Assembly (NCBI RefSeq): GCF_963662255.1
Contig: NC_085052.1
Coordinates: forward strand, 30,948,654-31,012,653
Length of the DNA stretch: 64,000 nt
Reading direction: 5' to 3'
DNA from: Cinclus cinclus
Taxonomy: Eukaryota > Chordata > Aves > Passeriformes > Cinclidae
A program made the position numbers and the translations under genes. The notes under the pieces are model-generated. The model was not told the DNA's origin and made no database searches. It saw only the letters and a program-made list of their open reading frames with translations. Each line of letters starts with the position of its first letter. Within the stretch, counting starts at the first letter, position 1. Positions 23,901 to 37,604 of the stretch are shown one piece after another.

Positions 23901-25369
23901 CATAAATGTGGTGTACCCAGGAGAGTGTTAGAATCTCTGTTAGGAAAACAGTCAATAAAACTCGTGGGCAGCACAGCTCCAGGACTGACATGATCCATAA
24001 GTTTGCTGCCTGTAGCTAGGATGCCCTGTCTGCTGCAGGAGGGCTTGTAAAAAAAAAAAACAACATGTAAAGTGTCTGGTGCTGCTGAGTTTGCAGCCTA
24101 GTGTTTGCCCACAGTGGGCTTCCCTTTTGTGTCAAGGAGTTTTGAATCTTCAGATGTCACAGGTTTCAGGTTGGCTATTGGGCTCCTTTCATAGATGGTT
24201 ATTGGGTCTTTGCTACTTCAGGGTACAGATAGAATTCTTCCCATTTTTCTTCATTTTCCACATTGGTTCTTTACTCTGATCTCTTCTCGGTATCTTGCAG
24301 CAGAGGTAAATTTGTACTGTCCTTTCCAGTGAAAGTCCAGTTCAGACACTCAGGGGTGTGAGAACCTTAATATTCTCTTGGAGCTGAAATCTTCCATGGA
24401 AAAATCATTTATTGCAGGCCAATTGCATTCTATAAATGGGACTGTTTTATGCTGATTCTTACCTGGCAAAGATACCACTAGCAGTGAATCCAACCAGAAG
24501 TGTTTTTATTTCTCTACTCCGTTTTTGCTGTCATGTTGTGTTCTGCTTCCATCAGCAATAAACTAATCTGTGACTGAGCCATTCTAGCAGCAGAAGTAAT
24601 AGACTCTCACTAGAATTAGGGATATTTTGTGATAGTTTTACCAAGGGACATAAATGATTTTTCTCTTTCCTTGGTGGACGTTTTTCTGCAGGTTTTTAAT
24701 AGTTTCTGAGACTGCCTCTTTCTTCCAGTAATTACAGCCTGTGGTTAGAACAAAACCCAGATACTCCTGAACTGCAGAAGGTTCTGGGCTGACAGAATGT
24801 TCTTGTCTCTGCAATGTCACAGCTCCCATCAGGACAGGCCACCAGCAAGAGAGCTGCTGCATCTCTTGTGCCTTATCCAACCTACACATCTCAGAAACTT
24901 TCCTTGGGATGGGGTGGAGAGAAGTGTGTTGGGTTTTTTTTTTTTAATGTATTTGTAAGAGGAGGCTGCTTTTACAAAAGATCCTAAAAATATGCTCTGA
25001 AAAATTTCTTCAACTTCACAAAGCTTTTCTGTGATTGAAATGTGTTTTAATCAAGTCCCTGTGGATAGATTATGAGGATAGGAAGATCAATGTCCCACTT
25101 CCATTCTTACAGCCAAAAGACACAGAGTTGATTAAAGCTGCCTTGTACACCCTGCTAAAGCTGAAGAAAAGCAGTGTCTCCTTTTAATTCAGAGATGCCA
25201 GAGGCTCCATCATATGGGGTGGACAAAGAATGGGCTGTGAAGTTCTGATTGCAAAATATGTGATTTACATAATTGCATTCATGTTTTCTTTTGCCCTTCA
25301 AAATCTCAAGAACAAGAAGAAAAAGGTGCCCCAAAGACACCAGTTAAGAGTTGCAAAATAATCTATAAT
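20972..25369. other. non-coding stretch, no gene seen
   Basis: Open frames reach about 101 codons (22639-22944 minus), each with an equally long antisense shadow. No protein family, RNA gene or dispersed repeat was recognised. Confidence 0.55.
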
Positions 25370-25570
25370 TTAAGTCATTAATGGCCGTCTCCATTATGCT
25401 GTAATTTTTATTGATTTTTACATAGTATAATTATTTTATTCACGGAACTCACCAAATGGATGCTGTAGTCAGCAAATTTTAAAATCCTCTTATCTGACCC
25501 ATTTTTATCAGCTTAAGCCAGTTGTATAACACTGAGATTCTAAATTGTCATAAATGAAAATAAAAGTAAG
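25370..25570. promoter_or_regulatory. candidate conserved non-coding element
   Basis: About 200 bp of AT-rich, non-repetitive sequence contains several homeodomain-like or GATA-like words (TTATTGATTTTTAC, ATAATTATTTTATTC, CTTATCTGACC). It looks like regulatory sequence rather than simple repeat, but only cross-species alignment can decide. Confidence 0.2.
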
Positions 25571-28219
25571 AGGAGGAGTGGGCAGAAATAATTGAGAGAA
25601 CATACTGTTGTTTTTCCTCCTCACACTCTGAAAAAGCATGTGTGAGCCAAGCCCTAGCAAAAGGCTTCCATGGTATTTCTGTTTCTTTACAATTGCTTCA
25701 TTTTCCCACTACCTCATATAATCTGGCATTCTGTCCCACAGAATGGCCATTACGAGTTGCATGAGAGGATAATTCAAAAGCAGTTATGGAGATAATCAGC
25801 AAATACTGAGAAGCAGAATTTTTTTTTTATTTTTTATTTTTTTTTTTAGTCCTGCAGTCTGGAAAAGAGCTGCTTTACCTACTAGTTTGTGGGGTCACCA
25901 CTGGCTTAATGCCTTGTATTCACAGGTAAGGTTTGACCCCAAGATTTACATCCATTCCTCCTCCATATCACTAAAAAAAGAACCAAACAAACAAAAAAAA
26001 AACACTCAAAAAACTTTGGGAAATATTTGGAGAGCTGGAATTTTCCGCCTATTTTCTATTATTTATTTTTAACTTGAAGGTGTTACTGCAACAATTTGTT
26101 CTCCACTGGGCAGAATAGTTTGCAATATTTCACATATGTCTGCATGCACACAAATGTGCAGAATAATTTTATGGATTGTTGACTCAAAGTAAGCTTCTGT
26201 TCACTTTTGGAAATCTTAGGTTAATAAGAAAATGTGGGTTGGGTATCTAAAATGATACTGGGGAAGCTGTGAAATAGAATTTAATGCTTATTCAAAATAA
26301 AACCTATTAATAAAATTGACAAATTCCCATCACCACAACTCGTGGTGGGGCAATTATCCTTTGTGAAGTTTCAACACCCCTTGCTTTATTGCTCCCACAA
26401 GCCTCTTGACAGGCCATGGGTTTTATAGAAATAAAGCTTGCTCTGCCTTGCCTTTGTCCTTCAGTGCTCTTTAATCAAATGGATGAATGGACTGGGGGAG
26501 CTTGCAGCTCTTAGGTGTGTTTTGCTTTCTCTTTGCCAGGATGGGGCTGTGACTGAGGACACCCTGTTGCCCTCTGAGGAGCCTGCACAGCGAGTGCAAT
26601 CCAAGATTGTTGGCTGTGTGAATTCTCATGTAACTGTCATACATGTTGACTTTTGATTCCTATCTCTTGCAAAATTTGCAATCGGGTTCTCTGGGGATCA
26701 AAGAAACCTCAAAATAAGAAGCAGAGAAGTGAAGTGCTGTCGGGGCAGAGGTCAAAGCCTCTTTCCTTTTTCCATGTACATAGGGCACATTCTTCTGCAT
26801 TCTTTGAGAACTCAAATTCTCTCCTGGGCAGACAGTGCAGCACTATCCTTGTGGGGTTTTACCTCCAGAAGCTGTCACTGAAGACAGATCTGCAGGCTAT
26901 GGAGGAGGATCAGCCATTCAGTGTCCTTGGGGAATGACAAATATTATTTGCTGAGGAGGTGGTAGAGGACAGAGATTGCCAGAAAGCGCTTTTTTATGAC
27001 AACTGAAGTAATGAACTCAAATGAAAGGAATAAAATGAGGTTTAGAGTGGAAGTGCCATTTCTGTTTTAACTACAGTGTTGCTACTGCAAAGCTATAAAT
27101 TAGAACAGTGTAGTGAGGTAGGATGAAATAAAGGAAGAAAGGCAAGGTTCTTGGTAACAGGAAACTCAAAGGAGCCCAACCTCTGATAATTGCTGTACAT
27201 CCCCCACTGCCATGGTCTGCTCTCAGCTGGCAATTAGCAGGGCTGGCAGAAAGATGCAAAGAACAACTTGCACAGGAGGGCATGTGCTTTCCTAGCTGGG
27301 CAGGAGACTTGTTTTTGCTGATGATTAAGTGCCTGGTTTTCCAGTCTTGGATAAGAGATTTGTAGCTGATTAGTACAGCATGTTTTTCTGACAGTGATAT
27401 TTAGAGAAAGCTATAGGCCACCGGGCAGTGTCTTCTCCAATAAATATTTCTCATGTTTTTTGCCTTTAGGTATTCCAGGCCTCTATACCCGTCTTAGTGA
27501 ACCAAAGTTTTTGAGACCCTGAAATTCTACAATCTTTCTCTGCCCAGGCAGGGAGAAGTCTGTGTAACTCATTGGCCTAATCAATCCCTATATTATCTAT
27601 TCCCCCCCGCTTCTGTTTTATTTTCTTGTGAGTAGAGACACCTTTCTATTTCTAAGAGTTCATGGAAAACTGGGGTGGGGGAGTACTGGATTATGAGAAT
27701 GGGAAAACACAGGAACTCTTCTTAAAGACCAGAAAATACTAATGTGGGTCAACTGGTAGTTAATAACACCTTAAAGACAAAGCATAAACAATTGGCAAAT
27801 CCCACAGATCACAAAGAGAATCTATTTCTTTTGATTTACTGTTGCAGCAGATGGAACTACAAGAGATTCAAATGCAATCTCCCTGACTTTTTGCTGCTCT
27901 GTAGTTTACCACTGCTCTGTTGCTAGTGCTCACAAGTGCCCACTGTGAGTGAGAGGTCACCTGTAAGTATTCAAAAAGTAAGTTAAGGAGCTGCTAAATC
28001 CCATGGAATAAAGAATATCATTAGTTTAGGGCTTGCTGTGTTCTAGTGTGTAAAGGAAATGTTTAATTTTCTCTAAAACCACCTCCCATTTCCAAGAATG
28101 CTCCTGTATTTCAATTGCTTTGGAGGCTCTAGACCAGGCTTCCAGCTCACCTGCATCCATAGGAGCTCTCAAATGAGGCTGTTATGCTAAGTATTCTAAC
28201 TTGTGAGAATGTACATATA
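25571..28219. other. non-coding stretch, no gene seen
   Basis: T-rich tracts lie at 25819-25847 and an A-rich tract at about 25972-26000. Two consecutive plus-strand frames at 26438-26656 and 26653-26937 (72 and 94 codons) show no recognisable domain or splice structure. Confidence 0.5.
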
Positions 28220-28268
28220 GTGTGTGTGTATGTGTATATATATATATATATATAAGTATATACTGTAT
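28220..28268. repeat. compound (TG)n/(TA)n microsatellite
   Basis: The sequence passes from TG repeats through TATG into an uninterrupted TA run at about 28235-28254, followed by imperfect TA sequence. It lies about 170 bp from the exon-like frame on the minus strand. Confidence 0.88.
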
Positions 28269-28440
28269 ATAGAGTACCAGCTGTATTTTGTCTTGCAGCT
28301 GCCTTGTGTCTGATACACGATGAAGTGAAGAATGGAAGTGGAACAAACGGTGAGAGCCAGTCATATCAGAATACCTGCATAATTATATAATTATAAAATA
28401 TAAGTAATATCTGAGTATCTGCATATTTGAATAATTTTAC

Positions 28441-28665
28441 CTGTGGATAAAATTCAATTAGCTGAAGTTGGTCAACTTCTGAAAGCTTTGTCAGGTAGCT
28501 GAAAGCTTCAGACATACACAGATGAAGGTCTGTCAGAACTGCACCCTTCTTGTGACAAACCAGAAATGCTTCCATAGCTCTAAAGTCAGAAACCACACGT
28601 GTGCTGCTCAAGGTGAAGCTGTTCTTGTCACAGAAAGCTGCTAGGTGTCTTCTGAGGGGGTGTTC
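28441..28665 (-). other. exon-like open segment of unknown identity
   Basis: On the minus strand exactly 225 bases (75 codons) read open between a possible acceptor (TTCTCCAG before 28665) and a good donor (CCACAG then GTAAAA, with GT at 28440-28439). This would give a symmetric phase-0 exon. The peptide begins EHPLRRHLAAFCDKN and ends LSEVDQLQLIEFYPQ. It has mixed, protein-like composition rather than low complexity. A stronger-looking acceptor (TATTTTTCAG before 28708) lies upstream but would include an in-frame TGA. I do not recognise the family and see no partner exon in the window. Frames of this length also occur by chance here, so it may be a fossil exon, a real lone exon, or noise. 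Confidence 0.22.
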
Positions 28666-29215
28666 CTGGAGAATTCATCTCAGGTAACTTCCTACAACAT
28701 CTTTCATTCTGAAAAATACTGAGTCACTTAGCAGGCAGAGGTCTAAACTTTTTGAAGGAGCGATGAGGTGACTTCTGTGACTTTCTGGTTAAGTGTGTCA
28801 TCTGCCACTGCGTGACTCAAGCAGGATGTCTCTGAGTGACTTGTAGTCTCCTCATAATACAACCCTTTCCCTGCAGGAGAAGGGTCACGGCACTGCTCTG
28901 AGTTAGGTAACTAAGCATTAGTTCTCAACACAGCTCGATCTATACTTGTTTTCCAAGTTACAAAATGGAGTGTGCCCGGAAAAGCATTTCTAGCTCAACT
29001 TAGACTTCTTTTCCCCATTCCTCACCCCAACCTGCTGTAGTGCCCATGCCTAGTAATTCTGTGTAATTATGGCCTGAGATTTATTTGCCCGAGTCATAGT
29101 AGTTATTCAGCTTTATGCTGCAACACAGTAAGCAGGAAACTTTGCTTGTATTCATGTGGATATTTTTCCTTAGGCAGAACTTATTTTCTGGAATTTAAGT
29201 AGGACAGAGGTGTTG

Positions 29216-29276
29216 GGGTTTTTTTTTGTTCGTGGGGTTTTTTTGTGGTTTTTTTTGTGGTTTTTTTTTTTGTTCC
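29216..29276. repeat. (GGTTTTT)n-like low-complexity tract
   Basis: Long T runs are separated by GG or GTGG, giving an irregular GTGGTTTTTTT-like pattern. It is simple-sequence DNA with no further content. Confidence 0.8.
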
Positions 29277-31524
29277 CAAAATGCATAGACTGTAGGTATC
29301 AACAACTTTCATCTCTCTTAGTAAATCTATTCCATGGCAACATCTTGCACTTATTTGCTCAGTGCAGGGCTCAAGAGACCTGCATGTGCTGTGTCATCCC
29401 CTTGCACTTGCCTGCAGTGGAGAGGGATCATTTAAAGCCCCACGTGCAGCTGGCAGCAGGGCTTCACTCCTGCCTTTCTGAGAGCTAATGGGATCACAAC
29501 TCAGGATCAAAAGGTTGCAGTAAATCAATAGTCACAAATCTGCACTCATAAATCTCTCTGCACAGGAGAGCTACCCAGGGGCCTCTGTGCAGGGCCTTAC
29601 AGACAGATCTTATTCATAAAAGACTTTGCCTTGTTACTGTGGTAGAGATACCTGTTTGGACAGAATATCAGTGCTATGGTGAGCAGCCTTCTTCAAGCTG
29701 TTTGTGCTGAGGGTGCTGGGGATGACGTGCACCTGCCTGTCATTGCCACTATTTATCCTCTCACCAGCTCTCTTCAGTTTAGTCTTTGTGGTAGTTCTCA
29801 TACAGTAAAACTAAAGAGAGTAGGAGGGAACGCCCCATCAATCACTGCAGTGGAAGGAATTTCTGGGAAAAGTGAGATAATAGGTATTCGGTTTGTTTTT
29901 TTTTTTTTTTTTGACTGGTCTCCTTGAATAATTTGGATAGTCATATGTGAAATATTTCAAGGGACAATGACCTAACCTGTAGATGGTTTCTGTGGAACTT
30001 CACCTTTTATGGCAGGGGAGCAATTTTACAGGGACAAGTCACACATGGATTAGGTTCACTCTTAGAAGCAAGCAAATGTCTTGTGTTCAGATGTTAGGTG
30101 TGTCTTCACAACTCATCTGCTCCTCTTAACTCTTGTAGAGAGATTTCCATATAATACAGAGACTGCTTTCAAATTGTTGGGTGAGGTTCAAGCCTGATCT
30201 ACTCTCTGCTGCTGTAAAGCAAGCAGACAGTGCTCCTCCAGGCTTGGGGTAACTCGGGCCAAAAGCTTTCCTCAGTGTGCTGCAATGTCAGCTCTTTTTC
30301 ACTGGGGGTTTAGCTGGTCCAGTCCTGCAGATGGGCAGGAATAGCAGGTGCACTTCCCATCCCTTCTGTGTCAGAGGGCCTCCTGTATCCCAGGAAAAAC
30401 TCTTTATGGAGAAGTAGCTCATTGCTGGGGGCAGGGATAACACACCTGATGTGAACAAGAACAGCTCAGTGCTGCTCGGGGCACTGCTGTAGCAGCTTGC
30501 AGGAGCACACTGCTATAGATCATCCTTTCCTGTCTGCTCCATTTTTCTTGAGGAAATAAATCACTTGGTTGTAGGTGAGAAGCCATGTGGCTTTGACACA
30601 CATTCACTTTTCTTCTTTAAGGAAAAAGGGCTGTGCTTATGAAGAGATGGGACAATGCTGTGCCCTTGATTTGCTATTGAATGTGGAAGTGATTTAGAAT
30701 AGGCTAAAAGATACACTGGGAGGTGTGCAAACTGTAAAGCATGACTTGATGTACTTTAAAACGACAACATACACAGGCCATGGTCTTCAGTGTAGATTAC
30801 TGTTTGATTTTGAGCCCTGGACCTGGGTCCCTTTGCAATGCACTTACCAGAGAAGATAGATGAAAAGTAAATAATTTTTTTACCTGTAACTTCTTGTTCA
30901 GGAGACAAAAATCCAGTGAGTCACTGAACATTGAACTTTAATTTGGTTTTTAATTTTGTATGAGTGCAAACTTTGGACTTGCAGAAGTTTATCTCCCACT
31001 GTGATTTTAGTGTTTAGCTCCTGGCCTGGATTTCTCCAATGACTCGAGCTGAGACCATTTAGGAACCTCAGGCCCAGTAGCTGGTAAGCACTAGATGACT
31101 AGAGGTTAGAGCCTCTAAAAGATTTGGCACTTTAGTCACAGCTGTACTGATAAACTAACAACACAAAAAGGAGAGGGAAAGAGAAAATATATGATTATCA
31201 CTGGTGATACTGACATTCCTGATAAATGCAGAGTTTTTCTATAATCTGAAATGCAATCTCTGTAGTCCCAAATTGGGGTTTGTTTTTTATTTCCCCTCTA
31301 TTGAAAGGACTTTTACAACATGGTGAGAGTACCTGTTTACTGCTAATTATCTGAGTCTGAGCAGCCTCTCTTGGCCAGCCTTTTACTACTTCAGATTTTC
31401 TTGTGTCTCCAGCACATGCAACTCAGAGCTGGTTTCCTTTCTGAATCAATCATTGCATTCACAGGTTCTGTTATATACTACAACCATCAGGTTTCTATGA
31501 TTAGTTTTTCGATTTTTTGGGGTT

Positions 31525-31538
31525 CCCCCCCCCCCCCC
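31525..31538. repeat. poly-C run of 14
   Basis: Fourteen consecutive C are flanked by GGGGTT and AATTG. On the opposite strand this is a G14 run, a possible quadruplex-forming and sequencing-error-prone site. Confidence 0.85.
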
Positions 31539-32739
31539 AATTGTTGCAGGAATTGTGCTTTCATGCCACAATAACTCAAGTGACCCTCATCTGACCAGGG
31601 ATTCATTGCCTGGAAACTGCTTACAGATAGTTTTGTTTCTTGAGTTGGTGTGGCTTCTCTTTAATATTTTTGTTTTGTCAGTTTAAATCATTTCATTTAC
31701 AAGTACAGAAATCCCTTCTCGTGGTCTTTTCTTCAGCATAAAATACTGTTTGAACCAGAGCTCTGTATTTTACCTCTGGAGATATTAACTTCATCCCACG
31801 AAGTACAAAGAGTCTGCCTGCAGTGGCTCTAGAGCAGCAGGAGGTCTTGTCCTATAGAACTCATTATTCTTCCTTGATTAAGCGTGAGCTCAAGGCAAAT
31901 AACTAAACAGTGAGGGGGAATGAAGGGTGAGAATTCAAGATACTTGGCACTGCAGGGAGCGAGGCTGAGTGATTTGACTCCCCAGCTAAACCAGCAGCCT
32001 TGATCCCAGTCAGCGTTCCCTGGAGCTGAACTGGAGCATGTCCCTGTAGGCAGGTGCAGAGCCACCTTTCAGAAGGAAGGGCAACTGGCTAGGTATAAAT
32101 ACTGCTTTGTTTTGATATCTAAAGATGAGCCCATGTGATCTGGCTTTTTCTTTTTTTAGATGGACTGTTCTCTGAAAAGCTGTGTGACCTCGGTGTTTCT
32201 TTAGCTGCAAAACCTGACAGACCTGGGTAACAGTTCTCGTTTCAAATTTGCTTTCTTATTTGACCATATTTTAGTTGTGAGATTTTAATATTTCTTACTC
32301 TATGGACTTAAAATACTTTGCCTCTGTTTTTATCGCCCTGCCAGTGTGTCAATGAAGTGGAGTCTGCACTAACTTGAAGGATTCCTGTTTCTGATTCCAT
32401 TCACCTTTCAGCTGTGGTTATAATAGGTGAATAAAAAAGCAGGTGTGAAATTGTTAAAATTGAGCTTCAAAAACTACAGCAAGCATGGGGAGAGAAAAAG
32501 CTGCTTGTATTCAGATTCTCTAGGCAGTGCAAGTTTCATGTTGGTGTCTCTGCATATATGCAATGCTTGAAACTGCTCTGTGTTTATCTTACATCCTTCT
32601 TAGGTTATTTATAACTCATGTATGTCTATTTCTGTCTTGGCATTTAGGAATAAATGAGGTTTTACTGTTCCTCGTTACTTTACAGTGTTGATGGGACTTA
32701 TGAGTATTTTAAAGGACCAAAGAGCCAAGATGTTTCACT

Positions 32740-32900
32740 AGGCAGACAATTTCTTTTTATTAAGGAGATAGGAGTCAATAAGTAAATTAATGTCTTTGCA
32801 AAAATTCATTTATTAATTGGCCTAATTATGAAATCAATCAGATAAAGTGCTAGTGACAGACATCCTGTCTTAAACATTCCCTCTGTGTTGGCTGACTCAT
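32740..32900. promoter_or_regulatory. candidate conserved non-coding element
   Basis: A dense run of developmental-type words occurs within about 100 bp: AAATTAATGTC, ATTAATTGGCC, CTAATTATG, TGAAATCAATCAG (PBX/HOX-like) and AGATAAAG (GATA-like). There is no simple repeat. The close packing is unusual for neutral AT-rich DNA in this window. Confidence 0.27.
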
Positions 32901-35900
32901 GCTTGGAAATGTTGCAGTTTCACTTGGGACAGTATTTTTTAGTCGAGAATATCAAATGGTGAAATGGATTGTTTTTTAATTTCACTGTGCTTTGTCTTGG
33001 GAAATAGGTGTTTTATGATATTATGGTACCGGGAGTCCCTTAATACAGCTGAAAGCTGGTCCTCCCTTTGAGTTATCCTGTTGCTGTCATAAATGTGTCC
33101 AGAGTCTTTTAATCCAGCAAAGTGCTCGGGTGGTTTTTATCATTTTCACTGTTTTCCTCTGAACTCATAATCATAGCTGTCTTTCTAGTCATAGTCCTAA
33201 ACATTAACTCACTAATAACCACGTAGCTTCACTGCTCGAGCCTGGAAATTTAACTGAGTTCAGACACAGACTGACACACGTGGCATCAAATCAGAGATGA
33301 AGTTTAGCCTGTATTACAAAACTGAATGCCCAATATTATTTTGCTTAGATATTAAAGGTAAGCCAAATATTAAATAAAGTTTTGTTGATGAACGAAATAA
33401 GTTTTGAAAAATTTTTTGGAATTTCTCTCAGTCGGAGCATTTCTGCCTGTATCTGGTCTGTATATGTATATACACATTATGCCTCTCTGTATATAGGCAT
33501 ACATTCATATATAAACACATGCTTTATCAGGTTAGCAAGTTCCAGCTTTCCTTACTACAGAAGATGTGTAGACCAGTTTTTTTGGATAATTTTGTTTCAA
33601 GATATCTTAGCTTATGACTTAGCAAATTGCATTTTGCTGGTCATTTCTGCTCATGTTTCTAATCCCTCTAATCTGGAGTTTTCATTACCATGCTGTTTAC
33701 TATCTTCCTGATCATTATTGTAGGTATTAAATAGGACTAGCAATGATGCCTCCAAACCTCGTTCATCTGTCACTTAATATTATCTTTTATTTGCACAATT
33801 TAAGCTACCTTGTATTTTGTAGGGTAGAGCTCGCCTCCAACGTGGTAAGAATTAATTGAGAGGAAATTTATGCAATGCAGTTTTGAATCTCTAAGGTTCA
33901 CATCTTTTAAATCTGCTAATGGCCTCCATCTACTAATTTTGTTTTGTCAATAAAAATAGTAATGCAATCAGCTCAGCTCAAGGAATCTGCCAAGCTCATT
34001 CTAGTTTCTTCTAGAATTTGAGAGTTGAGGCTGCTGCCCATTCAAAGATATCTGTATCTGTTTGCTCAAATTAAAAAAGTGAAGCTGTGTCTCTAGTCTG
34101 TAAGAAGATAATTCTGGTGTCAGAAAAATGTATTATATGTTCTACAGCTACTCTGCAGTTATTAGCTATGCCAGAGTATAAAAGAGCATGTTGGCAGGTC
34201 TCTGGATTTGTCAGAAAAGTTACATGAAGAGGATAGAAATCTCCACAAGGAATATAGGAAGTTGAAAGTCTTCACTTCTGGTGAAACAAGAGAAACTTGA
34301 TCTCAGAGTATTCTTTCCAAAGCAGCAAATTAATTTCAGCAATAGTTGCAGGTGGGCAAGAACAGTGTGAGATGCTTGAAAACTTTTACAAAAAGGTCAT
34401 AGTGAACATTTTACTCCTGCTTGTGAGGATTGACACCTCCTTCTCCCAGCTGTGCTAGCCAAGAACTGTTCTGTATTACTGGCTGCTACTGGTTTGTGAA
34501 GATCTGACTTATAGAAGGCTGGTTGTTATCTTTGGGTCTTCTTGCTGATGGTCCAAGCAATTATCTATTCTCTGTTCATGCAGTGAATGTCTTGTGCCCT
34601 TGGCTCCTCCAGTAGGTGTTGAATTTCAGAACTGGTCTGTGTGAACATACTGGTTGGCAGTTCAGTTTTTCCTGCCTGCTTGCTGCAGACATTGCTGTGG
34701 TAGAGCTGTCTGCTCCTCAGGAAAATGCTGCAGAGAAGTATGATTTTTTTTTTTTTCCTCCCCCACTGTAGTAGGCAGGTATATGAATTCTGAATAAAAT
34801 GAAAAATCAGTTCTGCCTGGCTTTCACTGAAAAGCATTAGCATTGCTGTAAGGCCACATTTCTCAGGGCAAGGACTTCAGCAGCAGCACCCACCATAAGG
34901 CAGAGGATAATGGTCTTCTCTGGTGGTTGTTTTATAACCAAATTATACTGAGTTTGTGGGAGGTTTTGACTCCTATTCCAAAACCATGTGTCTCCAGTTA
35001 TGTTGGATCAGTCAGAGACCTAGGAGCAGCCAGTCAGGACAAGCACAATTAGTATTTTCTTTGGTAGGATCTCCCTATTTCAGTTACTCCCTTCTCCCAG
35101 TCACAGCATCTATTACTCAGCTGGAGGGGAAATCTGGATATTGTGCAGTAGCAATGTTCCCTGTTGAACAGCCATGGCAGGAGTAAGACATCTGTAATTA
35201 GCTCATAAAACCAAGGACAGCATAATGCAGATGTAACCTTCTGAAGGATTTGACCAAAACAGATATAAACTAGTCTTCCAGATCTTTGCAATTTGTAGGT
35301 TTAGGCCTTTTCTTCTGGATTATCTGGTGCTTAAGAAAGGCTAAAGAAGAAATAGGGAAAAGGAAGAAAGAACTGCTCTAGTCTACTGCTTCTCTCTGCA
35401 AACAACAGCTAAAATCTCATCAGGAGCACAATCTGTCTTCAACATTTTCTGCTCTTCCTTTGTGTTTTTTTTTTTTTTTACTGTGTTTAGATGTTTCATC
35501 TTATTTAGAGACTCTGGCTTCAGTTATTTTCTTTTCTAAGTTTGGAGAAGAGGTGAGCTTTGGAGTAATCAATGTGTTGTCCCATTGCAAAGTTAAGATG
35601 AGGTGCATTTTGCTTATCTCTCTGTAGATTGATCCAATTAGTGCTTATTGGTGCTACTTAGAGAAAATCTGCTTTCATTAAAGTTAGTAGTGACAATAAT
35701 ATGCAGTTAGTTAGTGACCTTTTGGGACAGCAGCTATTTCAGATGAGAATAGATTAATTTTTAAAGAGCTTCTGATAGCCTGCAGTACAAAAATTTATTT
35801 CAGGCTATACATCTGTCTGGTTTTGCTCCTGGTTTTGTTAACACTATTAAAATGCTGTGCTCAAAAAAAGAGTTCTGCTTCTCTAGCTGATATTGTAGCA

Positions 35901-37600
35901 TATCCCGAAATCCTTCTGGACAGGAAAGGAATGCAATGTGTGCTCACATTATTTTAGAAGCACTGTGTGCAAGGCCTTTTTCATCTTTCTCTTTCCTGAG
36001 ATTGTTCGACTGTTGATTGTTTGACTGTTACTTTTAAAGTATAGATATTGGTGTTCTCTACAATGCAAAAACTGTGGGGGGAAACAAGGAAGTTAGTGTG
36101 GTTCCTAACATGAGCTAAGCATATTTCTGACAGTCCCTGACGGAGGTGATTTTAAAGAATTGTTGGGTTTTGTTTTTTTTTTTTGGTAGGTGGGAAGAAA
36201 GCAGTGTATAGACAAGTCAACCAGAGACTGACTTCAGCTCAAATAACATACTGCTTTGTGACTTACATGAGTTAAAGTCATGGAAGAGGTCAAATTTTGA
36301 AGATAAAACACTTCATTACATGTTTTGACATGCTCCTGGATTTTGAGTATTTGGAAATGTTTGCAATTTTTTCTTGCCTTTTCACTGTGCCAAGTGAATT
36401 CAGTGAGACTTATGTTTATTGTTAAATCTTTGTATTAGGAAGATGCCTGACTGAAAGGTAAGCGCTCCACTAAATGGATACAAGAAGGCAGATTGGAAAA
36501 GCACAGGATGCAAACTGTTCCTGCAGATAACAAGTTCTACCATGTGTGGGATAATAGATAAAATGCTATTTTGTCATGGTGCAGTAATAACATTAAAATG
36601 CCCCAGAATCTCCTCAATGCAAAGTCACAAACAGATTGTCTCACACAGAGAATTATATCACTGTTACATGTAATTTAACTTTATTCATACTTGGAAGTGT
36701 GCCTATAGAAATGCTTGTATAGGACCAGGATAATTTATTACAATGTGGGGTTTTGAGTCCTGCTTTAGCTTGCTAAATTGAAAGTACCAGCAGAAGGATG
36801 CAGAATGCCATGGGAGTGGCAGCATAAACCAGAATGCTGATGGCTTGCTAGAGCCACAAGGTAGCCTTCAAAATATGTGTTCAGATTGCTTTTTCCTGGC
36901 TGTGTCTGTATTCATCCTCAGGACTTCCCCTGGCTCAGTAGGTTTCAAGGACGGCTTAGGTTTTGAGGTCCGAAACAGTGACTTAATTCAGCCTTTTCAG
37001 ACTTTTAAATTTATCTTCAATTCTTATGAATCTGAAAATGACTAAATATGTCTGCACCTTCTGTCATTTGAGGTTTTTTCACCTGATTTTGGGCAGTACA
37101 GACTTGATGTGGACCTTAGTGTACACTGACCTTGTTTGCATGTAGACAGAGTAAAGGCTGCAATTCAATGTGACTGGCTATGGAGGGAGGTTTAATTTAA
37201 TTCACTCTGTGGTGTTCAGAAAAAGTACAATGCTGGGAGTTGAAAAAGAAAACACAAAAATCATGGTTGATATTCCTTTTATAATCTATTCCAAAATTGA
37301 GATGCAGATCTGTAGGCACAGACCAGAGTAACAATCAATGGATGTATTTCCTTATTCCATTATTCATCTCTTTCACAAGATTCTTTTGTTTCTCAATGCC
37401 TAAGTCTTCACTGCAAAATAGGATGTTAAGATGGACTTTTATATGTCTCAAAAAATTATGGAGGACTATGACTCTCATTTATTTTGGCCCTTTATTTTTT
37501 TTGTTGTTGTTTTTCAGGTTAATGACAAATGGAGTTTACAAAACACTGTTATGTCCATGTTTTATTTTTACCCTTGTTTTCTTTTGACTTGATATATGCT
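32901..37600. other. non-coding stretch, no gene seen
   Basis: A 109-codon plus frame (33382-33711) is Tyr/Ile/Ser-rich from AT-rich sequence and is not recognisable. A 15-bp tandem duplication (GATTGTTCGACTGTT then GATTGTTTGACTGTT) lies at 36000-36029. Poly-T runs occur near 35467-35479 and 36172-36184. The stretch 33780-33970 has AATTAATTG and GTCAATAAAAATAG words and may be regulatory. Confidence 0.5.
36000..36029 (+). repeat. 15-bp tandem duplication
   Basis: Two adjacent 15-base units differ at one position (C in the first, T in the second). It is a small recent slippage-type duplication with no other associated feature. Confidence 0.85.
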
Positions 37601-37604
37601 CCTT

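Larger units (their letters stand above)
28680..32739. other. non-coding stretch with T-rich and C-rich runs
   Basis: Contents are a GT-rich tract at 29216-29276, a poly-T run at about 29898-29912 and a run of 14 C at 31525-31538. Open frames are 92 codons or fewer and unrecognised. Confidence 0.55.

Noticed and set aside
26438..26937. Two consecutive plus-strand frames (72 and 94 codons) as a broken gene
   Set aside because: Joining them gives no recognisable protein and there is no repeat, domain or splice support.
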